From: Zygnema cylindricum
Lineage: Eukaryota; Streptophyta; Zygnematophyceae; Zygnematales; Zygnemataceae
Reading direction: 5' to 3'
DNA: 60,000 nucleotides
Assembly: GCA_037447655.1 (NCBI GenBank)
Contig: JBBHKE010001100.1
Coordinates: 126,001 to 186,000, forward strand
The notes beneath the pieces were generated by a model that was given only the letters and a program-made list of their open reading frames with translations, had not been told where the DNA came from and did no database searches. Of the stretch, positions 9,635 to 22,700 are shown piece by piece (the stretch's first letter is position 1; each line of letters starts with the position of its first letter). The translations under genes and the position numbers were made by a program.

Positions 9635-12600
9635 GTTACAGAAGGCACACATATTACAATAAAAAATGATCCTAATTTTGTCGCAATGTACAATTATCTT
9701 GATGAATCGACGTAACGCCACATATTATTGGATGACCACAATTACACGTGGCTAATTTATTAACCGCAAAAACGTCACGGCTGCAAAACAACGATAAAAC
9801 AACACCATCTGTCCTTTTAGTCTCTCTTGTAATAAACTTCTGTGCATTCAATAAGCTGCGTCATTTTTCATGGATCATTCGTAGAATTTTTCGGCATGGC
9901 TCATTCGTAAACATTTTCTGCGACAACTTTTAAAGATTCTCGCCTCGTTTTTTAGATTTTTAAAAAGGTAAGATTAGAAATTTAAAACCAAATATTAAAG
10001 TCTAAAAATTGAGCCCACCCTCCTTTCATAATGGATTGCCTCGTTTTTTTAACCTCTCACTTTTATAATTTTCCCATATATATTGCACTCGTGGAAGAAG
10101 CTTCAAGCGGAAATGACAACACCACGGGCTAAGATGTGGGGACTCAGCATACAGCTGTCAACCCGTAGGTGCCCCCCGAAAAAAACAACATGTTACAACC
10201 AAAAGGGACGAATAATCACCCGGATGGTCGCAGAGGACCGGGCGATTGGATATAAAAACCTCATTCCCAGAACTATCAGGAATTCTCCCGAACATTTTTC
10301 GGGAAGCTATTCCTGTAGTAAGTTTTCCTAAAACTTTCCTCCCATTTACCTCATCAACCCATAAAAAAAGATAAAAAAAGATAAAAAAGGAAAATAAATG
10401 AAATGTTGTTTTCTTTTTTGATCCATTCATTTTTTTTTTTTTTTATTCTAAATTTTGAATTCTTTGATTTTCCAAGTACAGTTTTTGAAAAATCAATTTT
10501 AGACAAAACGACAGTTCGAACTAAACATGAGTTAGTGTGGTCACATTTGATGTCTAATCACCCTGCAAGAACTTTCGAATGTTCTCACCTGTCCTAATTT
10601 CTGAAGATGCGGGCCTTTCTTGTTCGAAATATTTCCTAATTCTTATGCAATCAAAAATGTTGCTGTTCTTTTTTATGGCTCCATTTGTGTTATGTTATTG
10701 TAGTTGGCTTTATAATTTGTTATTTATTGTTGTTTTTTGACGAAACAGGATGTGGAAGTACGCACAGCGAAGGATACTGTAGCGAATGATACTGTTCTCA
10801 ACACATAACTTCGTCTTGTGAATCCTCTCTAGTGGCGTAGAAGCGGATCGTCTGAATATAAGCTGAATGTATATAACCAATTGAAGTTATCTTTCGGATC
10901 TGCTAACTGGAGTTGTTTGTCTAGTCATGTGCTAGACTTGCCCCAAAAATTGGTGTTTGGTCTAGGAGTATTATAGCCTGAAAACACCACCGGAAACTCG
11001 TATCAACAACTGTGTAATGTGATTGTACAAAAATTAGCGATCTACTCACGTTCCGTTTGCATAACGGGAGGAACTCCTAAATGTATTAGATTTAGTAGAT
11101 TCAACTGTTATATATTTTAACCTTAGCTATATCATAGCCTCTTGTACATTGTCTTCTATGAACATGATTAAAACATTCCTTACGTGATATTTGCCAGTAT
11201 AGGTTTGTTTGTATCATGAGGTACCTGTGTATTTTGTGTTGAATATGGTGTATTTCACTCTAGATTTTTGTTTATATTTTACCTTCAAAACTCTGGTGTA
11301 GCGCCTAACTCCCTGGTTTGAGAAACACCCTTGATTTGGAAATGTTTTTGTCTGTTGATGAAATCACAGAGGTTCACAGAGGTTCACAAATTGGATTTTA
11401 GATGATCAATGTTGCTGCAGCAAACTTCTTGCGCTGCTTCTATAAAGGAAATATTATGTCACTCTCCATTGTGTGGATGTAAATTTGTAAACACTTGAAA
11501 TTGGCAAGTGATGATAGTTTTTTCTTAAATTTCAAAGACGTTGATACTTTGTAAAACTCGAATTTTCTTGGGATTAAAAAAAAGTGGGAAATGATAATGG
11601 GAAATAGTACAAAAAAGAGCAGTAGTAAACCCAAAAACCCTCCAAACTAAATAACAAGTGGAAAAGGGATATTCAATGTTCATTTGAGTAGAATATGCCT
11701 CTTACTCTTGCCCTCCCGCCTAGACTCCCTAGCTTTGTACAAATTCCTGTCCCATTCCATCTCAAACCTGCATCCATCCCCTCCCGTTTTCCTCGTGTTT
11801 TCCTCTCCCTTTCTTCTCATATAATTTGGTATGTGATATTTCTGTGATAACTATGTAAGAGAGTAACGGATCGGGCAAAAAAGTTTGGGTAGATGTAACA
11901 TTACATCACACAAAGTCGCAGCAGGAGTCCAGTCAACTCACGACGTGGCAATTGCTTAGACCAAGTACTTAAACAAAACACCGATTAAAATATGGCATGC
12001 AACATGTTATTGCCAATTCAGATTCTGATTTGAGAATTCGTTTCATAAACAGGTCGGTTTACACAGCGTTACCACCGTTCTATTACAAAGAGACGACCTC
12101 ACAAAATGACAACTATGTAAAAAGACATCTGTAAAAAAGCATTCCTTCATGAGACAAAAACCATGGCTTCAATAATTTTTCCATCATACGTTCTCACCTA
12201 CACCAAAGAAAAAGGATCCCAAACAGGAACCCCACATTGAGGAGTTATGAAAAGCAAACACCCAAAAAAAAAGTTTAGTTTACAACTCTATATTTGAGGC
12301 TAATCAATAAAAATGACAATTTCTCGTCGCGGGTGGGTTCTCCAGCGATGACATTGCCTCATAGCCGAAGGATTTTCCACGATGACAAAACGTCTTTATT
12401 GGTTTTTGGTTGAATGTCAATATTACTTTATTGTTGTTTTGCACTTCAGCGACGACACATTCTCGACGCCGGTTGGTCTTCCGGTGAGAGACAGTGCCGA
12501 AGCCAGTTGTTTGGTCAGCGATGACAATGAATCATCGCGCTGGTCGGTCATCATCCATGACCAAAAAAAAAATTGTCATCATTCGATAGCAGTCGTAAAC

Positions 12601-15159
12601 ACGTATCAAACAAAATCATTTGGTAAAAAATAACAAAGACACATATATCATTAAAATAAAGAGTAATAACATCCTCATTGGAGTATCATGGCTTAAAAAT
12701 ATTTAACATAATAATTATTTCATTACTAAAATTTCAATTAAAATAAATTATTGATTGGAGCAATTTCACTATTTTACACACTCGAAATCTGAATATAGGC
12801 TCATAACTTCGGAAAACTTCTCTACCTTTCCACTTTTTCATGAATCTTCTCTCTATTCTCTCCTTTCTATTCCCTTTTTATACAAATGATTTCACTATCC
12901 TCTTTTAGGGCAGAAAAAATATAAAGTCCACTCTAATATGTTGTCGGAAACAAATCAAACATATAAACAATAAAGACAATAGCTGTACTTAATATTGACT
13001 TCCGGTCCCTTCCTCAAAACTAATAACTTTTGTTCATCGCCTACTTTTGTTTGTTTGTAACCGTACTTATTACCGTACTTCGAATTCAGTACATGTTCCC
13101 ATGCTTCCCTTAAAAAAATTTATGTCGCTTGATAAGAACAAAAAAAGGCCTTGAAAGAAAATGACTGATAGAAAAAAAAAGGTTTTTTTCGAGCTGATCT
13201 GTTCGCACTTAGGAATTCGTTGTCCCATGGTTGCTAAAGTAAAGACAATGGGAGCCCAATCGAGACAACGGAGACGCCTGACGTCCAAAGTGCACTGTAA
13301 AGTTTGTCCTTCTCCAAAATAGTATCTCATTTGTTCACCACAACTAACGCAACTTTTCCTTCCTTCGCAATTCTCTCGCCTAATCGAAAATCCTGCAAAA
13401 CATTCAAATGGAACTTCAATTTTCCTTCAAAACTCCCATTTCCATTCACATGATGTTTCACTCATTCACATTTGAATTTTGAATCCACGTTCAAATAAGC
13501 ACTAAATACTCGTTTGAATTCACGTTTTTCACATTAATTTGTGGAAAGATCCTGACCACCCTTGAGTTAAGATAAAAAACATCCTCCTCCTATTAATTTT
13601 GTCGTTTTGCGACTTAGAATTAAACATTTTGGCACTATTCGGAATCATGCACGCTGCATGTTTTGGTCTCATTTGATTTGTACAATTAACATTTTTTGAC
13701 ATTGTCGTGGATGGTTATAGCGACAAATTTCAAAATGACCTAAATGAAACAAATGACATGTATCCGCATTATTATGAAGTGTACACATGACGCATTTTTG
13801 ATTTATCTGGTTGGCACAACAACATTATTACTGTGAATGGTACATGTGGCAAACTTTAGACTTGTCTAATCAATTCATAAACAACGAAAACTTGTTCACT
13901 GAAACATTGATAATTTGAGTAAGCATAAACTTTTTAATTATTAATTATTTTTTTTCGCAACATACCTTGAAACCAACACTCAAGCCATCCTTTACGTATT
14001 TTCGGAAGTTGACTCCTGCATATAAACTGAAATCGAAAAGAGGATAATCAAATGAAGGTAAAGAAAAATAAGAAAAATGCAAAAAAGAGTTGAATACCGT
14101 TCCGTTTCGAAAGAAAGACAACATTCTTCAGCCAAAACATAACAAACGAATTTGTATTTCCCTTCTAAACATTCACAAAATTTCTCTCAAAACTCATAAC
14201 ATGAATATTTATAAGAGGGAAAAAAACCAAACTTAAATAAAACGGTTAACGGAAAAGGTGAAAGGAGGGAAACAAAAGCAAAAAATAAAAAAAGTAAAAA
14301 AAGATAGAAGTTACCTTCAAATAAGCCTTCAGAAAAATAAAAGAAAATAATAAAGATTAGTAAGGGCATAACCGGCTCGAAAAAAGCAGACAAAAAAGTG
14401 AAAGGATTAGAAGGGAGAAGCTATCATGGGTCTCCAAAAAAATTATTTGCATTTTAGAGGAAATTGACAATTGCCACGTCATACTGAGCCACTCCAGTAA
14501 GAGCGTAGGCTCTTGCCACGTCATCAATGGTGGAGTTGACTGGCAACAAAATGTTTGCCATTTCTGTCTCACACAATTAAAAAATGTAAAAAAACTGCGT
14601 GAAAGCGATGACATGGTCGAAGTGCAATCCATGGCGGTGAAAGAGGAAGCGACACTATCAAAGATCCCTGTCGAAAGAATAGGGAGATTTTCAGGATGGC
14701 GGCGCAATCGTCAGATTCCACAAGGAACCAAAAAAAATAAAGAGCGGCTGTGATTTGTCAAAGAGAGCGTGACTGTGATTGGTCCAAGAAAATTATTTTT
14801 TGTGAGGTATGTCCGCATTTGGCGTTACCTCACGACATATATCACCCACGCCAAATGTTGTATACTTATTCTATTTTTACCAATATGGTTACTCTATTTT
14901 ATGTGCCATCATGGTAAAAAACCCATATTACAGTTAAAAGTTACTCATTTCAAGGGTCATTTTGGTAATCTGGTTTATTTAGAATTAATATTTATGCTAA
15001 AACAGACGCGATCCTATATTAGAATACATTTTTAATGAAATTGCTACGAAGTTCACTATTCTAACTAAATTCGCGGAACGTCGAAACAACAGTTACAGAG
15101 TTATTACAGAAATTAAGACAAAAACGTATTTTCGCCGTTGTACTATAAACTTTTAGCAT
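9635..15159. other. Long AT-rich intergenic stretch without a recognised gene
   Basis: No frame here has a recognisable domain and no RNA gene was found. It contains CGATGACA motifs in both orientations at 12310-12585 with short ATGACAATTT inverted ends, and a Harbinger-like half-end (GGTATGTCCGCATTTGG) at about 14807. Candidate small frames at 14357-14707 (-) and about 14632-14750 (+) match nothing recognised. Confidence 0.5.
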
Positions 15160-15517
15160 GGATATTAAGGTAAATGTTCACACTGACCACGATGCTGTCG
15201 ACGGACGAGAGTTATGCGAACGGCTTTTTTTCGATGTGATTGAGTCTTTCTTTTTAGTGCGATTTCATGTGCGAGCGTGACTCTTTTAAATCAATAAATG
15301 TACCTTTTTACTAAAAGTACAGATTTGCACGGTCGGTCGTCGTCCGTACTACACACTATTTAAAACCAACCAATATTAGAATGTTGTTACGCTAATTAAA
15401 CCATACCTAAATTATAATAATGAAAAAATTAAAATCATGTTTCCTATTTGAAAAAAAAAATCAATATTTTAAGAACCCAAATTAGTGACTTTGACACTGA
15501 TAACGATTCGCGGTGTA
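15160..15517 (-). mobile_element. TA-flanked MITE, family C, truncated copy
   Basis: Ends at 15517 with AACGATTCGCGGTGTA. Read on the - strand it matches the start and middle of the family C elements at 15526 and 37658, including TTAAATAGTGTG, ACCTTT and a CGCACATGAAA-like block. The opposite terminal repeat was not found; the left limit is approximate. Confidence 0.65.
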
Positions 15518-15525
15518 CAGTACTG

Positions 15526-16066
15526 TACACCGCGCATCGTTATTAGTGTCAAAAACTCTAATTTGGGTTCTTAAAATTTTGATTTTTTTCCCCAAATAGG
15601 ATACATGATTTTAATTTTTCTTTGACGTTAATCAAGGTACCGTACAAAATAGGGTAAAGAACGAAAGTACAATAAAATATAAATTGTGTGGTGTACGGTA
15701 GATGTCAGGCCGTACATAAATGTACCTTTTCAAGTGAAAATTTTACAAAAAATGAATTAAATCAGACGCGCACGCATGGTAACTTGCGCTAAAATAACGG
15801 GATTGGTCTGACACGTAAATTAGTCTGACATGTACGGATACATAAATTTCACTATGGTTCCCAAAAAATAATTTGTACGAATACATATAATAATGTATAT
15901 AATCGTACAGATTTTTTTTCCATTTTTGCTGTTCCAAATTAGCATTAACGCCGAAATTAGAATACACCTTTTTTTTTTTAAATTTCAAATTCTTAATTAG
16001 CATCAATTACGATAAATTTACTTTCACACTATTTAAACCTTGACACTAATAACGATGCGCGGTGTA
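15526..16066 (+). mobile_element. TA-flanked MITE, family C (541 bp)
   Basis: Starts TACACCGCGCATCGTTATTA and ends TAACGATGCGCGGTGTA. The middle carries GTGTGGTGTACGG and a GTCAGGCCGTACA block shared with the copies at 37658 and 44837. It stands head-to-head with the truncated copy ending at 15517, with CAGTACTG between them, which makes a palindrome with arms of about 100 bp centred near 15521. Confidence 0.85.
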
Positions 16067-16757
16067 GCGGTATGCGTTAATGTACTGTACGTACTGTAGC
16101 GTTCCCACCCCGTTTTCGTACATTTAAATGTTTTTGTTATTTCTTTGTGAATTTCGTACGGAACGTCCGCACTTTTAGAACTTTAGGTTTGCACTATGCA
16201 GAGAATCCACCAGAGGAAGCATGATGCATACCAGATTTGATACGGTCCCAAATTCTTTTCACCTTCTCTGTACTCTCTCAGAGAATGAAATTATAATAGA
16301 CCTTGAAGTAAAACTTCTAATGTATAAAGAATGGGCGGTTTGAAGGATTGACTTTTTTCAAGTCTTAGATTCTTGTCAATGTTTCCTGTTTTTAATGTCA
16401 GTGTTTTTACACAAATAAAATTTGCGTTTTAAGCAGATTTTTAGAATTTGCAACAGATATTTTACGTTTTAAGATTTAAGATCTGAACCTCGGTGACTTT
16501 TTTAACACGGTTATTAACGTAAAACAGAGTGACATTGTGTAAACTCGATGCGTTTCCAGTCCCATTTTTTATGAAAGCACTTTTATTTGAAGGATAATTG
16601 ACTTCTGTTTTAAAGAGAATCGTTTACGGAAATTTTATTCAAAGAGCTCATTAAAAAGAGAACCATTTAAGAAGATTTCATTTATTTAAAGAAAATCGTT
16701 TAAGAAGATTTCAGATTTTGTTCAAAGTGATTCAATCAAGCACAGAAGATTTCAGCA
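16067..16757 (+). promoter_or_regulatory. Upstream region of the CASP gene
   Basis: About 690 bp before the ATG. A GAATCGTTTAAGAAGATTTCA-like phrase recurs in variant form between 16617 and 16710. No TATA box or other defined promoter element could be named with confidence. A 5' UTR exon may lie here. Confidence 0.35.
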
Positions 16758-19700
16758 ATGGATGACCTTTTTAGCAAAGCTTTAGATGTTCTCGAGCCTC
16801 TTCAGTCAAAGGTCTCAAGTGCTTTGGATTCTACTCTTAATGAATATCCTAAGCCCGGAGAAGATTCTCTCTCAACTTCTATTTCAAGCGCAACAGCCGA
16901 TTCTAACGAAGATTTTGGATTTTCACAATCGGCTTTGGATGGAGCCAAAAGAGTACTTTCTTATTGGGAGGAGCTTGATTTGGAAAACACAAAAGCAGCA
17001 TGGGATCAACAAAGTTTAGGCATTTCTCAAAACCAGGATATCAGTATGAAAAACCGAAAGAGTTTGGCCGAATTGACAAAAGCATTTAGGTCGGGGGACA
17101 AAAAGGACGTAGCTCCATTGCTTAAAGCATATCAGGTGATAACAGCTCTCTCTCTTTTTCATTCTTTCTCCTTTTCCAGTTCGAGTGAGGATTCATTTTT
17201 TTCCTGTTGAATGTTTTGGTTTTGTTTTTCCTTTTTCCCTGATTTTTTTTTCCTTTTTCCTTTTCCTTTTATCACTTGTTGCAGTCTAGCGACGTTTAGG
17301 ACATAAGTTAGTCATTATAGTTGTCAACCAAGGCCGACTTGGTTCTAGGGATTACTAATATTTGACCGGCTTTTGCCAGACACGAAGCAAAATCTAAGCC
17401 AATTTTTTTTTTGTCAAATGTGTATTAATGTGTTAAGTCATTCCATTGCTTTTTTTTTCTTTTTGCTTTTAATCAATGTCTAGAGAGCAAAGTCCATTGT
17501 TCTTTGCTTTGTACACTTCCGTTTGCAAGGCTCCACATGCTATTGAATGGTTACTTCACATGTAGGTTTTTAGGATATTTTTAGGGTATTCTAGCGTTTA
17601 TGAGGGTTTTATAGGTGACGGAGAAGATTTTTGCAGACGTTTCAGATATGAATTCGTTAGATTTTCTGAAGTATGACTTTGGATACACAAACATAATCCC
17701 CTCCCTTCCCCATTTTCTGCTTGTCTCTTGCCAAGGTATTTGTATTTCATGTTTGATGACTCTGCAAATGTTGTTTGACGTTGGTGGTTTTGTACCTCCC
17801 TTAAAATAGCTTTGGGCTACATAATGGGGTCATGCGTCATGTTCAGAACGGTTTAGATAATTTTGTAACTTGAGATGGAAAGTACACCTTGTATAGCTAT
17901 CAGTGTTAATTTTTTTTTCGGCCTTTGATCCCGTTTCTCACTACACAATTGTCGAATTATCAATTTAAAGGCTGCGACAAAGTTTAAATTCTTATCATCC
18001 AATTGGCTGTCTCCAAGCGGAACTCGGAGTTGTGTGCACGGAGACAAGTTGCTTTAAATGTTGGAAAAAACATTGACATTAATAGACGGTGTAGTTATGG
18101 GAAAGGTCTACAACCGAGAAACGGATGAATATATGTACCTATGTCGCAGAGTAGTTGTGCCAGTCATAACGTCTTTTTTGAGAATGTATGCAATTAGTTG
18201 TATCGAACTGTTCAGATAAATTCTCAGATTCTTAGCATTATTGTTTATGATTAGTATAAAAACAAATGGCAAATACCTCTTTGAAGTATTCTCAAAAGTT
18301 TCTTGAACGAGAATGATAAGTTTCCAGCTACTTCCGATTTTTGAAGACTGTGTGACAGCTCAATTTATTCTAGAAGCGAGCATTTTGGCACACATTAACA
18401 TTGAGAAAGTGTTAGACCGCTCATGATGAATTAGGCATGTATTGCACTTATAGATGCAAATGGTTGGGAATTTATCATTGTCAATTTTAGATACTTTGAA
18501 GAGCTCCCAGTTTTTTAGCAGCAACACTTTTTTGATATCAGTTGTTGAATATCTTCACGAGAAGATATAGATCATGTAAGAGAGATCATATAGATCATAT
18601 AGATTAGATTATTTACTTTTTCAGCCAATAGATGCTTATCAACCATTGGCCTTTTTGCGCTTACAGATTCTTTTGTTCTAGTGAATTTTCTTTGTACGAA
18701 TGATTTTTTTTTACATGTAATCTTCCTTGCTGATTTTGAGTTTGCACAAATCCAACCTCGGTTGGATGGTAGTTTCTAATAAGCAACCATTGAATTGCTA
18801 TGGCATGGTATCACCATTTACTTTGAGGCAGGTGTATTCTTATATATAGCAACATATGAAGATCATTAGTTCCGGCATTCATCTCCACTAAACCAAAACC
18901 ATCCATTTGTTTGTTTTAAACCTACTAAGTTTGTTGAACCGTGTTTGCAGGGAGAAATAGATTCTCTTACAAAAAGAGCGAAACACGCGGAAGGCTCTTA
19001 TTTGGGAATTTATCAACTTTTGTACGATGCCCCAGATGTTGTACCGTCTCTTCGGGCCTTTGTGGCAATGGCAGAGCGTGTCACAGCAACAGAACAAGAA
19101 GCGAGACGATATCGGCAAGAACTTGAGGTATGTTTGAACCCTTTGAGTGGAGTAAAGAAACCTAATGAATGAAAAATGTAAAAACCGGAATTGAAAATGG
19201 ACAGTGATCCAGTTGGACGACGCGCTTAAGTTTTTTAGGGGTTGACGAATTTATATATTCAGTTATATCAACTGGAGCTTTAGTGTGTTTTCAGCGATAT
19301 CAACCAGAGCTTTAGTGTGTTTTGAAGCATAGTCATGACATTTGTCTGAAAAATGTTTAAGAATCTTGTTGTTCTCTGCAGTCCCAAGTATTGAAACAGC
19401 CAACTCTAAAAATTGATGGAAATCCGCCATTTGTTTGATAACTTTATATCCATTATTCGGTTCCGAGACGATTATTTCAGGTGAATGTGGTCTGTAATTT
19501 TACGAGCGGAGGACTGGATAGGCCGGAGTATATAAAATGAGAAATAATTTGGTTTCATGGTATCGCATGCCCGTTATTTTGTTATTGGGCTGATTCGTTA
19601 ATTAACAACAATTCGTGCATAAATAATTACAAGTTTTAGTGCCTTCTGGGAATGGAAATGGTGCAGATTTTCAAGAGGGAAGCAAATGCAGCAAAAAATT

Positions 19701-22700
19701 TGCAGTCAACTCTTAGGAGGTTGGAGGAGCGAAATGCTGAGTTGGTGAGTTCAATACACCACTCATCGCTTTTAGAGTAAGTGAATTATTAGCGTGAACT
19801 CCTTATTAGAATCAACTACACTCAATTGTGTTTGTCTTCGTGGTTCATTATGGGTCACTTAAGTAAATAGAGTTCTTAACACTAATTTATGATTTTGGGT
19901 CAAAAAAACAGGCAACTCTAATTAGTGATTAACGCTAATAGCGATGGGCAATGTGGTGTTGAGACTGAGAGGGAGAGGGTAAAGCAAAGAAAGAGAAGCG
20001 CGGAAGAGAACATATAAATAGACAAACTATCCTGCTTTGTCAGAAAGCATCACATGCGCCATGCTTTTGGGAGAAAATTTTCTTTAGCCATAGTAGTATA
20101 TTTAGTGTGAGTTTGTCTCTTAAGGCTTTTTGTCTAGTAGACCAACTCATCATCCAGAATGTCTATTTATTATCAGTTGGGTGTCCAAAATTGTTTTTCT
20201 TTTCTTTTCTTTCCATCTATTTTGATGTGCTTCTTGTGTTGAGAGTTTCCTTTTGGCAGGAAGAATCTCTGGAGGCAAACGTGGCGACAATTGTTGAGCA
20301 AAAGCAAAAAGAGATAGAGAAAAGTTTGGTGGCTGCCCAAGGAAGGGAGACAACTCAACTTGCTTTATTGGAGGAAACTCGTGAAAACTTAACAGCTATG
20401 CAGGTTAGCCCTTAATTTCAAGTATCGGTAGTTTCCATTTTTCATCAAGCAGTAGGTTCATATGGTTGTATATGGACTGTTTTGAGAATTGGGTAATTGC
20501 ATTTATAAGCAAAGTGCACTGCGAATCGCTATTAGCGTTAATAACATTGTCCTCAAACACAAAGTAGATAATAAATGGTTTTTTTTTAAGTGCTAGTCCT
20601 TTTTGTGGTTCACAATTGCCCACGTCTTTTGAACCAAAAATATAATTATTAACACTGAAACAGTCCTATATTGGTTTGATATTTTAGCATGTTTATGAAC
20701 CTCTTGACAATTTATTCCTCATCCACTCAGTGTTTAAGTCAGGTCGAACTTGACTGGCTAAACACCACTAGAATTGCGCAAATTATGAATAATGTTGAAA
20801 AAAGTAGTGATAATGGACAGTTGTATTTTTTGAGTCTTGTCTGGCTTGTTCTGCTTTCCATCCACTGTTTGATGTCCTACTTTTGCCTACAGTCATGATG
20901 TTAACTTTTGAGAATTTCTATGGTGTGGGGAAAACTATTTTCCTATTTTTGGCAGTAACATGATGCATACAGCGCAAGTCGCTATCAGAGTTAGAGAATT
21001 ATCAGCGTTAACACTTAAATTGAACTGCACTAAATTATTTTTTGGCAGGTGGCTCGTTATGGGCCACTTAACAAATAGTGTCACTAAAATTTATGAGTAT
21101 GGGTGAAAGAAACACGACTCGAATTAAGAGTTATTAACTTTAATAGCAACGGTAAACATTTTTCTGGCAGTCAAAGTACTTTTGCTCATCCACGGTTTTC
21201 TGATAATGCAAACTTCACAGGCATAAGACCCCTACCTTTTGATTGCTTACCTCAAAAAATGATCCAACCGTTGATCACAAAATTAAGCGCCTTTAACTGC
21301 CTGAAAAATGTTCAACGCTAACAGCGATGGGCAGTGTAGTTTTTCTCTAGTGCTGGCACACTATTTAAGGATGGAAACAAAAACAACTGACACACTTTTA
21401 ACCACATTATTTGAGGATGGAAACAGAAACAACACGATAGAGCGCAGACGGATCTGTTTGACCTCCGAGCAAAAATGGAGGAGGAGAGAGCGTCAAAGCA
21501 GCACGAGCTAGAGGCCGCCAGTGAAGAGATTGAGCGGGCACAGGTGAGAGGGGACAGTATAAATAGTTGAAATAAGATATAGACCTTTTATATACCTGGG
21601 GGTGCTGATTATGGGAAGGAAAAGCGATCTGTTTGAACTCAAGCCTGGTTTGGAGGGGGGGAAGAGGAGAAAGGGTAGGGTGGGGAAAGGAGAGTGAAGC
21701 GTGGGGAGAGGGGAGGAGAAAGCGGGATGGAGAGAGAACCAGAGACTTCAAGCTATGATTTTTTTTTTCTCAGTTTGAAATGCTGAGATAAATTTTACCT
21801 AGTCATTATTGCTTGAAATCATACATTAATCTATTTGACTGCGTAGCAAATTTATTTTGGGCAAAAAAATCAAAACCTTGAAAAACCGTGAAAAATAAAT
21901 TTGACTGACAGTCAAGCTGATGTACATAGTTAACCATTTAAAGTAGTTGTTGAGGAAATGATTGCATTATTCTCAATGTGGTGAAGCTCTCTTGTTCTAT
22001 TACTTCTTTGTGTTTTTTGTAGGAACGAGTAAGAAGTTTGGAAATGGTTCGTCAAGATCTAACTTCTGAGATTGAAAAGCTAAGATTGGGGGGAGGAGGA
22101 GACGCTCGTTTGGAAGGAGAGGCAGCTCATCAACAATCGATTCATGAGATGGAAAACAGTTTACTGTCTAAAGAAAAACTGATAACTATCCTCCAAGATC
22201 AGATTCAGCAGTTGGAAGCGTCTTTTTTGGTGAGCTCTATATAACTTCCATTGTTCTACACCTTAATTGGTGTGGATTTTTCAACAAGTTCATTTGCATG
22301 ATGGTTATGTTGCAAGTCCCCACTATTTTATGTGTGAAGTAAGTCAAATCAGGTTTGTTCCACAATATTGTATGTCTCGTATGAAGCAAACATGGGTGAA
22401 TGCTAGAAAACAAAAAAAAAAAACTAAACAGCTCAGAATTAGTCCCAAGCAGATTTAATTACCGTGGATGCTGTTTTGGTGTTTAGTCCGTTGTGTGAAA
22501 TTAAAGAAAACAAAAATGGTGGATTTGTTTTTTCGTTTAACATGTATGTCTAGTCCATCTGTCAGATATGATTATGTTTACTGCACACCTCTCACCATTA
22601 TTAGTTTGGACCATACCCCTTTTATTTCATGTAGAATGGCATTTGGGACCCGGGTATTGATTGAACAAAGGGGTCTCTGAATTAGGGCTCTAATTCTTAT

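Noticed and set aside
21448-21543. Shorter CASP exon 5 starting at ACGGATCTG (acceptor GCGCAG)
   Set aside because: It would delete seven residues; the acceptor at 21425-21426 restores KQHDRAQ, which fits the conserved family sequence, so 21427 was preferred.
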